From contig NZ_JAAEDI010000034.1 of assembly GCF_018129025.1 (NCBI RefSeq), positions 1-62,589 of the forward strand: a stretch of DNA of 62,589 nucleotides, given 5' to 3'. The stretch comes from Neoroseomonas terrae. Lineage in GTDB: Bacteria; Pseudomonadota; Alphaproteobacteria; Acetobacterales; Acetobacteraceae. Positions 52,821 to 62,044 of this stretch are shown piece by piece. A program made the position numbers and the translations under genes. The notes beneath the pieces are model-generated. The model did no database searches. It was not told where the DNA came from and saw nothing but the letters and a program-made list of their open reading frames with translations. The first letter of the stretch is position 1. Each line of letters starts with the position of its first letter.

Positions 52821-53810
52821 CTAGGCCGCCACCGGCACCCGCGCCGCGATGGGCTCGAGCAGGATCTCGATCGCCGCCGGCTCCACCCATTCGAGCTGCA
52901 CCGTCACCACCGTCACCCGATTGCGGAAGGCGGGCGGGATGCGGACGAAATCCTTGCGCGTCGTCACGGGCGTGGCGCGCAGGCTGTCCGCCTGCGCCAG
53001 CAGGTCGCGCAGGTCGCCCTCGTCGAAGGGGTAATGGTCGGCATAGGCCTGCCGGCCGGCCAGGAAGGCCCCGGCCTCCTGCAACGTCGTGAAGAACTTG
53101 CGCGGATTGGCGATGCCGCAGAAGGCGAAGACCGGCTGGCCGGCGAGCAACTCGGCCTCGGGCCCAGGGACCAGGCGGGCGTGCAGCACCGGCAGGCCAG
53201 GCGGCAATTGGGCCAGGGCGCCGGTCTCGTCGTCGCCGACCATCACCGCAGCGTGGGAGCGGGCGGCGGCGGCGGCCACCGGTTCCCGCAGCGGCCCGGC
53301 CGGGATCACCCGGCCATTGCCGAATCCATAGGAGCCGTCGATGACGAGCAGCGACAGGTCCTTCTCGAGGGTCGGGTTCTGCAGCCCGTCATCCATGACG
53401 ATGGCCTGCGCTCCCGCCTCGATCGCAGCCTTCGCCCCGGCCGAGCGGTGCGCGGCGACCCAGGTCGGGCGTTCCGCCGCCAGCAGCAGGGCCTCGTCGC
53501 CGACGGCCGTGCTGTCGTGCTGGGCCACGTCCACTCGGGCGGGCCCCTTGATGCGCCCGCCATAGCCGCGCAGCAGGAAATGCGCCCCGATGCCGCGATT
53601 GCCGAGCCGGCGGCCGATGTCGAGGGCGACCGTCGTCTTGCCGGCGCCGCCGGCGGTCGCATTGCCGCAGCACACCACAGGCACGGGGGCCTGCCAGCCG
53701 GGATGCGACATGCGCCGCGCCGTCGCGGCCGCGTAAAGGGCGGAGAACGGCGACAGCAGAATGGGCGCGAGCCCCCCGCTACCGCCGCTCCAGAACTCTG
53801 GAGCGCGCAT
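52821..53810 (-). CDS. lpxK: tetraacyldisaccharide 4'-kinase
   Basis: The 329-residue protein begins with an N-terminal membrane-associated helix (LAPILLSPFSALYAAATARR). It has the Walker A-like motif GNATAGGAGKTTVALDIGRR, the segment FLLRGYGGRIKGPARVD and the metal/catalytic region AIVMDDGLQNPTLEKDLSLL. It phosphorylates the 4' position of the lipid A precursor at the inner membrane. Its ATG lies directly after the waaA stop, so the pair are co-translated and act in successive steps of lipid A and Kdo assembly. Confidence 0.95.
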   Translation of the reverse strand: MRAPEFWSGGSGGLAPILLSPFSALYAAATARRMSHPGWQAPVPVVCCGNATAGGAGKTTVALDIGRRLGNRGIGAHFLLRGYGGRIKGPARVDVAQHDSTAVGDEALLLAAERPTWVAAHRSAGAKAAIEAGAQAIVMDDGLQNPTLEKDLSLLVIDGSYGFGNGRVIPAGPLREPVAAAAARSHAAVMVGDDETGALAQLPPGLPVLHARLVPGPEAELLAGQPVFAFCGIANPRKFFTTLQEAGAFLAGRQAYADHYPFDEGDLRDLLAQADSLRATPVTTRKDFVRIPPAFRNRVTVVTVQLEWVEPAAIEILLEPIAARVPVAA

Positions 53811-55184
53811 TCAGTTCCTGTCGTCCACAATGCCTGTCGCTGGCGGCCCGGCGATGACCGATCCCGCCATGTCCGGGCCCGGCGTGCCGGCTCCCGCTTC
53901 GTCCCGCAGGGACAGCAGCGGCAGCAGCGCCGCGGCGATCCGCTGGGGCAACCCGGCCTCCTCGGCCGCCACCCCGGCGGCGGCCTCGGCCTGAGCCCGC
54001 CCCCGGTCGGGACTGGTTAGCATGGCGGAAACCGCCTCGGCCAGCGCGGCCGCAGGGTCTGGCCCCGGCACCACCCTCGCCAGGCCACCGGCATCCTCCA
54101 GCCGGGCGACGATCTCGGCGAAGTTCCAGGCATTGGGGCCGAGCAGCACAGGGCAGCCGAGCCGCGCCGGCTCAAGCGGATTCTGCCCGCCATGCGGCAC
54201 CAGCGAGCCGCCGACGAAGGCCGCATCCGCCAGCCGGTAGAACAGCCCCAGTTCGCCGAGCGTGTCGGCAAGCAGCACCCCGGTATCCGCGGCCGGATCC
54301 TCCGCCAGCCCGCGACGGGCCAGGCGCAGGCCCTGAGCGAGCGCAGCGATCTCGGCCCCGCGCTCGGGATGCCGGGGAACGATGACCGTCAGCAATCCCG
54401 GATGCGCCGACGCCATCCGCCGATGGGCCGCGAGCGCGATCGCCTCCTCCCCCGGATGGGTGCTGGCGGCAAGCCACACCGGCCGGCCGGCCACCAGCGC
54501 GCGCAACCGGCCGAGTTCCGCGGCATCCACCGGCAGCGGTGGGGCGGCATATTTCAGGTTTCCCCAGCTTTCCGCCCGGGCACCCAGGGCGCGGAAACGG
54601 GTCGAATCGGCCTCGGTCTGCGCCAGCACCAGGGCGAAGGGGGCGAAGACCCGGCGCGCCAGGCCCGGCGCGCGCGCCCACCAGCGGGCCGAGACCTCGG
54701 ACATCCGGCCGTTGACCAGTGCGAGCGGCACGCCCCGCCCCGCAGCCGCACCAATCAGGTTCGGCCACAGCTCCGATTCCACGAACACCCCGGCATCCGG
54801 CCGCCAGCCATCGAGGAAGCGGGCGACCCACCCTGGCACGTCGAGCGGGATGAAACGGTGGCTCACCCGCCCCGCCAGCGCGGGGGCCAGGCGTCGGGCG
54901 AGAAGCGTCGCCGACGTGACCGTGCCGGTGGTGACCAGGAAGGATAGGCGCGGCGCAGCCGCAGCCAGGGCGTCGATGAGCGGCAGGATCGACAGCGTCT
55001 CACCGACGCTTGCGGCATGCAGCCACAGCAGCCGCCCGTCAGGCCGCGCGGCACCGAGGCCGAAGCGCTCGGGCAGGCGCTCGGCGATCTCCTTGCCGCG
55101 GCGGACGCGACGGCGGAGGTACGCCGGCAGGAGCGGCGCGGCGGAGGTCGCGGCCCAGTGCCAGGCGCAGGCGAGGGGGGTCAT
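53811..55184 (-). CDS. waaA: 3-deoxy-D-manno-octulosonic acid transferase
   Basis: The 457-residue GT-B glycosyltransferase has the WaaA start region LLPAYLRRRVRRGKEIAERL, the catalytic-base segment WLHAASVGETLSILPL, FVESELWPNLIGAA and the donor-binding FVGGSLVPHGGQNPLEPARL. It adds Kdo to the lipid A precursor. The C-terminus is about 30 residues longer than usual, Gly/Pro-rich. ATG 55184 is preferred; an ATG at 55199 would add five residues. The upstream 337-bp gap to the acyltransferase gene is filled by a palindromic repeat. Confidence 0.93.
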   Translation of the reverse strand: MTPLACAWHWAATSAAPLLPAYLRRRVRRGKEIAERLPERFGLGAARPDGRLLWLHAASVGETLSILPLIDALAAAAPRLSFLVTTGTVTSATLLARRLAPALAGRVSHRFIPLDVPGWVARFLDGWRPDAGVFVESELWPNLIGAAAGRGVPLALVNGRMSEVSARWWARAPGLARRVFAPFALVLAQTEADSTRFRALGARAESWGNLKYAAPPLPVDAAELGRLRALVAGRPVWLAASTHPGEEAIALAAHRRMASAHPGLLTVIVPRHPERGAEIAALAQGLRLARRGLAEDPAADTGVLLADTLGELGLFYRLADAAFVGGSLVPHGGQNPLEPARLGCPVLLGPNAWNFAEIVARLEDAGGLARVVPGPDPAAALAEAVSAMLTSPDRGRAQAEAAAGVAAEEAGLPQRIAAALLPLLSLRDEAGAGTPGPDMAGSVIAGPPATGIVDDRN

Positions 55185-55225
55185 GCCGGCGGGGGCCATC
55201 GGGTGCCGTCCGTCGTCCGCTGCGG

Positions 55226-55507
55226 AATTGGAGGGGCACTGCCCCCCCAAGCCGCCCCGGCAAAGGCCGAAGGGCCTTTGCAAACCTCGACCTGGCGCGG
55301 TGCGCGGTGGCCTGGATGAGAGCCAAGGGTCGCCGTCGCGCGCCACGTCCGCCTGTAGGCTTCGGCGGGCGTGTGGGGACGGGCCGGGCGCAATGCGGCC
55401 TTGCTCGCGGCACGCGATGGTACCGCGCCGTGCCAAGTATTGGTTTCCAAAGGCCCTTCGGCCTTTGGTGGGGTGAGGTCCGGAGAGGGGCAAAGCCCCT
55501 CTCCGCG
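55226..55507. repeat. REP-like palindromic element, best-formed inverted pair
   Basis: The left half holds a B hairpin (55228-55250, partly degenerate) then an A hairpin with perfect 9-bp stem (55260-55281). The right half holds an A hairpin (55447-55468, perfect 9-bp stem) then a B hairpin with perfect 11-bp stem (55481-55505). The halves face each other across about 165 bases. The element fills most of the 337-bp gap 55185-55521; no gene is seen there. Confidence 0.8.
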
Positions 55508-55521
55508 AACCACCGCCGCCC

Positions 55522-56202
55522 TCATGCGCCCGCCATCGAATCGGCCCGCGCGCAGGCGTCCGTCAGTGCCGCGGCGATTGCCGGCAGCGCCGCCTCCGCG
55601 TCGTGCCGGTCCACCGCGACGGGCGCGCCGACCACGGCGTAGCCGCGGGCGAAGGGCAGGGGGAAGCGCATCCGGTCCCACGACCGCGCCAGCTTCATGC
55701 GGGAGGAGGCGACGGCGCAGGGCAGCACCGGCACGCCGGACAGGGCGGCGAGCTGGGCCACGCCCGGCGCCGCCACCCGCGCCGGCCCGCGCGGCCCATC
55801 GGGGGTGATCACCGCGACGCCGCCGCCAGCGAGGATGCGCGCGAGGCCCCGCAGCCCCGCGGCGCCGCCCTTCGAGGAGGAGGCATGGACCACGTCGATG
55901 CCGAATGGCCGGACGGCATTCGCGATCAGCCGGCCGTCCCGGTGGCGGGAGATCAGCACCTGGGCGCGCCGGGCGCCGGCCCGGTTCAGCACGCGGCGCG
56001 CCAGCAGGCGCCAGCCGAGTGCCGCGAGGGGCAGCCGCTCATGCCAGAAGGCGAGGATGATCGGCCGGTCGGCGAGGGGCTGGGCGTGCTCCTCTCCCAC
56101 CAGGGTCCATCGCGTGGTGGCCCAGACGAGGCGCAGATACGTCGCTACCAGCCAGGCCAGCAGCCCCTGCGTCGCGGGGTGGCGAATCAGGCGCCTGGCC
56201 AT
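55522..56202 (-). CDS. lysophospholipid acyltransferase family protein (DUF374)
   Basis: The 226-residue protein has a hydrophobic N-terminus (QGLLAWLVATYLRLVWATTR) and the DUF374 acyltransferase motifs ILAFWHERLPLAALGW, VLISRHRDGRLIANAVRPFG, the basic loop SSSKGGAAGLRGLARIL and ITPDGPRGPARVAAPG. It probably transfers an acyl chain to a lipid at the inner membrane. Upstream of waaA and lpxK on the same strand, it is a common member of alphaproteobacterial lipid A clusters. Its exact acceptor is not known. Confidence 0.87.
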   Translation of the reverse strand: MARRLIRHPATQGLLAWLVATYLRLVWATTRWTLVGEEHAQPLADRPIILAFWHERLPLAALGWRLLARRVLNRAGARRAQVLISRHRDGRLIANAVRPFGIDVVHASSSKGGAAGLRGLARILAGGGVAVITPDGPRGPARVAAPGVAQLAALSGVPVLPCAVASSRMKLARSWDRMRFPLPFARGYAVVGAPVAVDRHDAEAALPAIAAALTDACARADSMAGA

Positions 56203-56374
56203 CGTGTCGGGGGGAAGCGTTCGGTCACGGCTGCGGCCCCTAGCATGCCGGCGGCGCCGGACGAAACGGGGCGGCCAGGTGACCCCCCGGAACGTCCCGC
56301 GTCCGGACCTTCTTCACCGCGCCGCGGCATGCGAGACTGCGGAACGTTGCGTCTGGATGATTGGGATGGTCGGC

Positions 56375-57568
56375 ATGCTGGGTGAACGAGGGCGCGGCGC
56401 GCGCCGCAAGGGCATGACGCTCGCGATGCTCGGTGCCATCGCCGGATTGGCGTTGCCCTTGGCCGCCTGCAAGGACGAAGCCCCCGCGCCGCAGGCGGCG
56501 CCGGCGGCCGCGCCCACCGTTTTCGTCATCCGCGTCGAACGGCAGCCGATCTCGCAGGGGGTCGAGTTCATCGGCCGGGTCGAGGCGATCGACAAGGTGG
56601 ATGTCCGGGCGCGCGTCAACGCCTTCCTCGTGACGCGACACTTCACCGAGGGGGACCGGGTGAAGGCCGGCGACCTGTTGTTCACGCTGGAACAGGGACC
56701 CTTCGCGGCCGAGGTGGCGCTGCGGCAGGCGCAGGTGGAGCAGGCCGAGGCCGAGCTGCGCAACGCCACGCTGCAGGTGACACGCGGGCGGGAGCTGGTC
56801 CGCACCAACAACATCCCGCAATCCACGCTGGATGAACGCATCGCCGCCGAGGGCGAGGCGAAGGGCAAGGTCGATGCCGCGCGGGCGCAGCTCGACCAGG
56901 CGCGCATCCAGTACGGCTACACCGAGATCCGCGTGCCCTTCGACGGGCGGGCCGGGCGCTCGCCGCTCAGCCCGGGGAACCTGGTCGGGCCCGATTCGGG
57001 CGTGCTGGTCACGGTGGTGCGCGATGACCCGATCAGGGTGTCCTTCCCGGTCACGCAGCGCGAGTTGCTGCGTGTGCGGCGCGCCGGCCCGGATGCGTCG
57101 GCCGATGGCCTCAAGGTGCGCATTCGTCTGCCGGACGGCACGATGATGGATGGCGCCGGGCGGCTCGAATTCGTCGATGTGGCGGCGAACCGGTCGACCG
57201 ATTCGGTGCTCGTGCAGGCTGTGGTGCCGAACGCCCAGCAGCTCCTCACTGATGGCCAGGCGGTCACCGTCGTCATCGAATCGGCCAACCCGCAGGAGGC
57301 CATCGTGATCCCGCAATCGGCGCTGCAGATCGACCAGCAGGGCCCCTTCGTCCTCGTGGTCGGCGCCGACAACAAGGTGGAGGTGAAGCGCGTCCGCACC
57401 AGCCCGGGCCCGGTCGGTCAGGTGGTGGTCACGGAAGGACTCGAGGTCGGGCAGCTCATCATCACCGAGGGATCGCAACGGGCCCGTCCGGGCCAGCCGG
57501 TCACGCCGCGGCAGCAGGATCTGCCGCCGAGCGGCGCGGTACCGGCCAATACGCCGAGCGGCGGCTGA
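56375..57568 (+). CDS. RND efflux periplasmic adaptor protein
   Basis: The roughly 397-residue protein has a lipoprotein-type leader ([17 protein letters not shown]), so it should be anchored at the inner membrane. Then come the lipoyl/barrel-sandwich halves ([38 protein letters not shown]), an alpha-hairpin rich in Gln/Ala ([20 protein letters not shown]), and a beta-barrel with [20 protein letters not shown]. It links an RND pump to an outer-membrane channel. Alternative starts are 56357, 56366 and 56414; the last gives the shortest leader. The pump gene begins 4 bases after its stop. Confidence 0.9.
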   Translation: MLGERGRGARRKGMTLAMLGAIAGLALPLAACKDEAPAPQAAPAAAPTVFVIRVERQPISQGVEFIGRVEAIDKVDVRARVNAFLVTRHFTEGDRVKAGDLLFTLEQGPFAAEVALRQAQVEQAEAELRNATLQVTRGRELVRTNNIPQSTLDERIAAEGEAKGKVDAARAQLDQARIQYGYTEIRVPFDGRAGRSPLSPGNLVGPDSGVLVTVVRDDPIRVSFPVTQRELLRVRRAGPDASADGLKVRIRLPDGTMMDGAGRLEFVDVAANRSTDSVLVQAVVPNAQQLLTDGQAVTVVIESANPQEAIVIPQSALQIDQQGPFVLVVGADNKVEVKRVRTSPGPVGQVVVTEGLEVGQLIITEGSQRARPGQPVTPRQQDLPPSGAVPANTPSGG

Positions 57569-57572
57569 ACCG

Positions 57573-60500
57573 ATGATCAGCAAGGTCTTCGTCGATCGGC
57601 CGCGGCTCGCGGTCGTCATCGCCATCGTCATGACCATCGCCGGGCTCGTCGCGCTGCGCTCGATCCCGGTGGCGCAGTTCCCCGACATCGTGCCGCCGCA
57701 GGTGACGGTGACGGCGACCTATCCGGGCGCCTCGGCCGAGGTGGTGGAGGCGACCGTCGCCCAGCCGATCGAAAGCCAGGTCAACGGCGTGGACAACATG
57801 ATCTACATGCGGTCCACCAGCGGCAATGACGGGTCCTACACCCTGACCGTGAGCTTCGCGGTCGGCACCGACCCGGACCAGAACACGACGAACGTCAACA
57901 ACCGGGTGCAGCTTGCGCTGGCCCAGCTGCCGGAGGAAGTGCAGCGGCAGGGCCTGTCGGTGCGCAAGAAATCCTCCGCGATGCTGCAGGTGATCACCCT
58001 GCGGTCGACCAATGGTGCGCAGGATTCGCTGTTCATCTCGAACTACGCGACCATCAACGTGATGGACGTGCTGAAGCGCGTGCCGGGCGTCGGCGACGCC
58101 TTCATGTTCGGCCAGCGCGACTATGCGATGCGCATCTGGTTCGAGACGGACCGGCTGACCGCGCTCGGCCTGACGCCGGCCGACATCGTCGCGGCGATCC
58201 GCTCACAGAACCAGGTCGCGCCGCTCGGGCGCGTCGGCGCGCAGCCGGCGAGCAACGACACCTCCTACCAGCTCAACATCCGCACTACCGGGCGGCTGGT
58301 CAGCACCGACGAATTCTCGAACATCGTGGTGCGGGCCAATCCGGACGGCTCCGTGCTGCGCGTGCGTGATGTCGCGCGCATCGAGCTCGGCGCCTGGAAC
58401 GAGGATGTCGGCACCCGCCTGAACGGGCAGGATGCGATCGGCATCCAGATCTACCTCGCACCCGGGGCCAATGCCGTGGGCACGGCGGACGGCGTGGCGC
58501 GGGCGATGCGCGACCTGGCGTCCCGCTTCCCCGAGGGCCTCGAATACGCGGTGGTCTATGACACCACGACCTTCGTGAAGCTGACGATCGAGGAGGTCAT
58601 CCACACGCTGATCGAGGCCTTCGTCCTGGTCGTGCTCGTGGTGTTCATCTTCCTGGGCTCGATCCGCGCGACCATCATTCCCCTGATCGCCGTGCCGGTC
58701 AGCCTGATCGCGACATTCATCGTGCTGAACGCGATGGGGTATTCGGCCAACACCGTCTCGCTGCTCGCCATGGTGCTCGCCATCGGCATCGTCGTGGACG
58801 ACGCTATCGTGGTGGTCGAGGCGGTGGAAGCGACGATGGAGGCCGACCATTCGCTGTCGGTGAAGGACGCGACCAAGAAGGCGATGGAGACGATCACCGC
58901 GCCGATCATCGCGATCACGCTGGTGCTGCTCTCGGTCTTCGTGCCGCTCGCCTTCATTCCCGGCATTTCGGGCGAGCTGTTCCGCCAGTTCGCGGTGACC
59001 GTGTCGGTCGGCATGTTCTTCTCGGCGATCAACGCGCTGACGCTGTCCCCGGCCCTGTGCGCCGTGCTGCTGAAGCCGCATCACGGACCGAAGAAGGGCA
59101 TCATGGGCCGCATCTCCCGCGGCATCGACTGGGTGCGGGACGGCTATGCCGGCATTGTGGCGCGGTTGGTGCGCGTCGCCATCGTGTCCATCGCGCTGCT
59201 GCTGCTGTTCATGGGTGGCATCGTCGGCGTCGGCAGCCGCACGCCCACGGGCTTCCTGCCGCAGGAGGACCAGGGCGCCTTCTTCGTGGAACTGCGCCTG
59301 CCGGAGGGCGCCTCGCTCAACCGCACGCTGGAGGTGGCGAAGCGGGTCGAGGAGATCGCGCGGAACCTGCATGGCGTGCGCGACGTCGTCACCATCACCG
59401 GCTACTCCATGCTGAACGGGCTGGCGCAGTCGAATTCGGGCTTCCTGATCCTGACGCTCGATCCGTTCGATGAGCGCAGCAGCCCCGCCCTGGGCGTCAA
59501 CGCGCTGATCGCGGCGCTGGCGCGCGAGACGGCCGAGGTTCCGGCGCAGGTGATCCCCTTCAACCTGCCACCGATCATCGGGCTCGGCACCTCCGGGGGC
59601 TTCGAGCTGCAGCTGCAGAACCTGGAAGGCCAGGGGCCCGGCGAGATGGCAGCGGTGATGCGCGCCCTGGTGCTGGCGGCGAACCAGAACCCGACGCTGA
59701 CGCGCGTCTTCTCGACCTATTCGGCGACCACGCCATCGGTCTATCTCGACATCGACCGCAATCGCGCGCAGGTGCTCGGCCTGTCGCTGAACGACATCTT
59801 CGCCGCTGTGTCCGCGGCGATGGGCGGCGCCTATGTGAACGACTTCAACCTGTTCGGGCGCACCTGGAAGGTCAGCCTCCAGGCCGAGCAGGCGGACCGC
59901 AACAGCATCCCCGACATCTACCGCATCCATGTCCGCAACGCGGATGGCGAGATGATCCCGGTGCGCGCCTTCGCCGAGGCGCGCATCGAGTTCGGGCCGC
60001 AGAGCATCATCCGCTACAACAACGTCCGCAGCCTGACGATCAACGGCGAGCCGGCGCCGGGGCGGTCCTCCGGCGACGGCCTGACGGCGATGGAACAGGT
60101 CGCGCGCGACACGCTGCCGCGTGGCTATTCCTTCGAATGGACGGGCACCGCCTTCCAGGAGAAGGCGGCGTCGGGCCAGACCGGCACCATCCTGGCGCTG
60201 GCGGTGCTGTTCGCCTTCCTGTTCCTCGTCGGGCTGTACGAATCCTGGACCATCCCGGTGCCGGTGCTGCTGTCCGTCGCGGTCGGCGTGCTGGGGGCGA
60301 TGATCGCGATCGGGCCGGCGGGCCTGTCGCTCGACCTCTACGCCCAGGTCGGCATCGTGGTGCTCATTGCGCTCGCGGCGAAGAACGGCATCCTGATCAT
60401 CGAGTTCGCGAAGGAGCAGCGGGAGAGGGAGGGGCTGTCGGTCAGCGACGCCGCGGTGATGGGGGCGAAGCTCCGGTTCCGCGCGGTGATGATGACGTCC

Positions 60501-60722
60501 TTCGCCTTCATCCTGGGGCTGTACCCGCTGGTCGTTGCCCACGGCGCCTCGGAGATCAGCCGCCGCGCCGTCGGCACGCCGGTCTTCTGGGGCATGCTGG
60601 CAGCGTCCTCCATCGGCATTTTCATGATCCCAATGCTCTACGTCGTGTTCCAGAACCTGCGGGAGCGCATCAAGGGCCGCCTGTTTGGACGCGAAAGCGC
60701 GAGCGCGGCACCTCATGCTTGA
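57573..60722 (+). CDS. RND efflux transporter permease (AcrB/HAE1 family)
   Basis: The 1049-residue protein has the AcrB layout of twelve helices with two large periplasmic loops. The proton-relay motif [19 protein letters not shown] lies near residue 410 and the lysine region [19 protein letters not shown] near residue 940. [20 protein letters not shown] near the start is typical of the porter domain. It exports hydrophobic drugs or similar compounds using the proton gradient, together with the adaptor encoded upstream. No TolC gene is nearby. A hairpin separates it from trxA. Confidence 0.95.
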   Translation: MISKVFVDRPRLAVVIAIVMTIAGLVALRSIPVAQFPDIVPPQVTVTATYPGASAEVVEATVAQPIESQVNGVDNMIYMRSTSGNDGSYTLTVSFAVGTDPDQNTTNVNNRVQLALAQLPEEVQRQGLSVRKKSSAMLQVITLRSTNGAQDSLFISNYATINVMDVLKRVPGVGDAFMFGQRDYAMRIWFETDRLTALGLTPADIVAAIRSQNQVAPLGRVGAQPASNDTSYQLNIRTTGRLVSTDEFSNIVVRANPDGSVLRVRDVARIELGAWNEDVGTRLNGQDAIGIQIYLAPGANAVGTADGVARAMRDLASRFPEGLEYAVVYDTTTFVKLTIEEVIHTLIEAFVLVVLVVFIFLGSIRATIIPLIAVPVSLIATFIVLNAMGYSANTVSLLAMVLAIGIVVDDAIVVVEAVEATMEADHSLSVKDATKKAMETITAPIIAITLVLLSVFVPLAFIPGISGELFRQFAVTVSVGMFFSAINALTLSPALCAVLLKPHHGPKKGIMGRISRGIDWVRDGYAGIVARLVRVAIVSIALLLLFMGGIVGVGSRTPTGFLPQEDQGAFFVELRLPEGASLNRTLEVAKRVEEIARNLHGVRDVVTITGYSMLNGLAQSNSGFLILTLDPFDERSSPALGVNALIAALARETAEVPAQVIPFNLPPIIGLGTSGGFELQLQNLEGQGPGEMAAVMRALVLAANQNPTLTRVFSTYSATTPSVYLDIDRNRAQVLGLSLNDIFAAVSAAMGGAYVNDFNLFGRTWKVSLQAEQADRNSIPDIYRIHVRNADGEMIPVRAFAEARIEFGPQSIIRYNNVRSLTINGEPAPGRSSGDGLTAMEQVARDTLPRGYSFEWTGTAFQEKAASGQTGTILALAVLFAFLFLVGLYESWTIPVPVLLSVAVGVLGAMIAIGPAGLSLDLYAQVGIVVLIALAAKNGILIIEFAKEQREREGLSVSDAAVMGAKLRFRAVMMTSFAFILGLYPLVVAHGASEISRRAVGTPVFWGMLAASSIGIFMIPMLYVVFQNLRERIKGRLFGRESASAAPHA

Positions 60723-60759
60723 CCAAATGTTGCTGGCGCACGATCTGTTGTAACAACCT

Positions 60760-60777
60760 GGGAGCCTGCGGGCTCCC
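60760..60777 (+). terminator. hairpin after the RND pump gene
   Basis: GGGAGCC and GGCTCCC pair around TGCG, 37 bases past the stop. There is no T-run directly after it, so it may attenuate rather than fully stop transcription into trxA. Confidence 0.5.
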
Positions 60778-60804
60778 GGACCCCCCTTGATGGAGAACCC
60801 CCCG

Positions 60805-61137
60805 ATGGGTGACCTGACCAAGCCTGTCTCCGACGACACCTTCAAGCAGGACGTGCTTGAGGCGCCGGGGGCGGTGCTCGTGGACTTCTGGGCCGAATGG
60901 TGCGGCCCCTGCCGGATGGTCGCGCCGATCCTCGACGAGCTGGCCGAGGAATTCGCCGGTAAGCTGACCATCGCGAAGGTAAACATCGACGAGAATCCAA
61001 TGACTCCGACCGAGTATGCGGTGCGCGGCATCCCCACCATGATCCTGTTCAAGGATGGCAAGCCGGTGGAGACGAAGGTCGGCGCCATGCCGAAGGGCGC
61101 GCTGAAGACCTGGATTTCCGGCGCGATCGGCGGGTGA
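60805..61137 (+). CDS. trxA: thioredoxin
   Basis: The 110-residue protein has the thioredoxin fold with the redox centre [18 protein letters not shown] and the cis-proline segment [16 protein letters not shown]. It reduces protein disulfides in the cytoplasm with thioredoxin reductase. ATG 60805 is preferred over the in-frame TTG at 60787 because GGAG lies nine bases upstream. Length is normal for TrxA. Confidence 0.95.
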   Translation: MGDLTKPVSDDTFKQDVLEAPGAVLVDFWAEWCGPCRMVAPILDELAEEFAGKLTIAKVNIDENPMTPTEYAVRGIPTMILFKDGKPVETKVGAMPKGALKTWISGAIGG

Positions 61138-61144
61138 GACTATG

Positions 61145-61173
61145 ATCGGAGAGGGGGTGGCCCCCTCTCCGAT
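61145..61173. repeat. solo perfect hairpin resembling the B half of the REP-like family
   Basis: A 13-bp perfect inverted repeat with a TGG loop lies eight bases after the trxA stop. Its arm GGAGAGGGGG differs little from the B hairpin arm at 55481 (GGAGAGGGGC). It may end trxA transcription, though there is no T-run. Confidence 0.6.
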
Positions 61174-61256
61174 GGCTGCGTGCACACGACTGATTAACCA
61201 CTCCCGTCGCATCATCCCGCTGCGGCCGCCGAGCCGCGCAATCGCCAGGACGGCGC

Positions 61257-61505
61257 ATGACCCTGATGGGAAGCGCGATGCCGGCTGCCGAGTGGAATCA
61301 CCTTACCGACGACGTCCAACTCGTATTGTCGCGGGAGGCGCTTCGCCGCGCCGCCGAGACGCTTGCCGACCACGCCGAGATTCTCGCTCGCGAGATGGAG
61401 GATGGTGCGCTGCTGGATCGCGGCGGGCCGGATGCGCTGCGCCTGTTCGCTGCGGTGGTGCGCAGCACCAATCGAGACGCTTTTGGTGAGGTGGGACACG
61501 CCTGA
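61257..61505 (+). CDS. small hypothetical protein
   Basis: This 82-residue protein is not recognised. It is soluble and largely helical, with an amphipathic stretch LSREALRRAAETLADHAEIL and then AREMEDGALLDRGGPDALRL. It has no cysteine, signal or membrane segment. Several ATGs (61257, 61266, 61278) could serve as the start. It lies between trxA and the Nudix gene. Codon use matches the rest of the window, which supports a real gene; function is unknown. Confidence 0.6.
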   Translation: MTLMGSAMPAAEWNHLTDDVQLVLSREALRRAAETLADHAEILAREMEDGALLDRGGPDALRLFAAVVRSTNRDAFGEVGHA

Positions 61506-61592
61506 GGCCGCGGCACGGTAGACGGCTGACTCGGGAAACTGCGATTCTTCCCCGGCTGCCGATTCGCAGCGACCGAAGGGGGGAATCCAGCC

Positions 61593-62039
61593 GTGGGACG
61601 CCAGAGTGGCGCGGCGTGGGGCCGCAGCCGCCGCCGTCAGTATGCCGCGCTGCCGATCCGCGAGCACGGTGGCGAGGTGCACGTCATGCTCATCACCACG
61701 CGCGGCCGCGGGCGGTGGGTGATCCCGAAAGGCTGGGCGGAAAAGGGCGTGGCGCCGCAGGATCTTGCGGCGCGGGAGGCGTTCGAGGAGGCCGGCCTGC
61801 TCGGCAAGGCGGGCAGCGAGCCGATCGGCGCCTACACCTACCGCAAGCGCCTGCCGGATGGCCGCCGCGCGGTCTGCGAGGTTGAGATATTCGCCCTCTC
61901 GGTCGAGGCGCGGGCGCTTGATTGGCCCGAGCGCGGCCAGCGCCGCAAATGCTGGGTGCCGCCTGAGGCGGCCGCCGAACTGGTTTCCGAACCTGGCCTC
62001 GCGCAGGTGCTGCGCGGCCTGCGGCTGCGGGTGGCCTGA
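61593..62039 (+). CDS. NUDIX hydrolase
   Basis: The 148-residue protein has a Nudix box GWAEKGVAPQDLAAREAFEE followed by AGLLG. The catalytic REAFEEAG part is intact, but the first conserved glutamate of the GX5E motif is a valine. The preceding WVIPKGW is typical of an alphaproteobacterial subgroup akin to diphosphoinositol or nucleoside diphosphate hydrolases. The start is GTG 61593, with a GGGGGAAT site upstream. It likely cleaves a nucleoside diphosphate linked to another moiety; the substrate is open. It converges with the TonB-like gene. Confidence 0.87.
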   Translation: MGRQSGAAWGRSRRRQYAALPIREHGGEVHVMLITTRGRGRWVIPKGWAEKGVAPQDLAAREAFEEAGLLGKAGSEPIGAYTYRKRLPDGRRAVCEVEIFALSVEARALDWPERGQRRKCWVPPEAAAELVSEPGLAQVLRGLRLRVA

Positions 62040-62044
62040 TCCCG

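Noticed and set aside
56341..56350. GGAACGTT before the RND adaptor gene as an EcfG promoter
   Set aside because: GGAAC and CGTT overlap here instead of being spaced by 16-17 bases.
58203..61088. A 961-codon open frame on the minus strand opposite the RND pump and trxA genes
   Set aside because: Its translation is Arg/His/Asp-rich low complexity without family motifs, and it opposes two certain genes. Long antisense frames are expected at this GC content.
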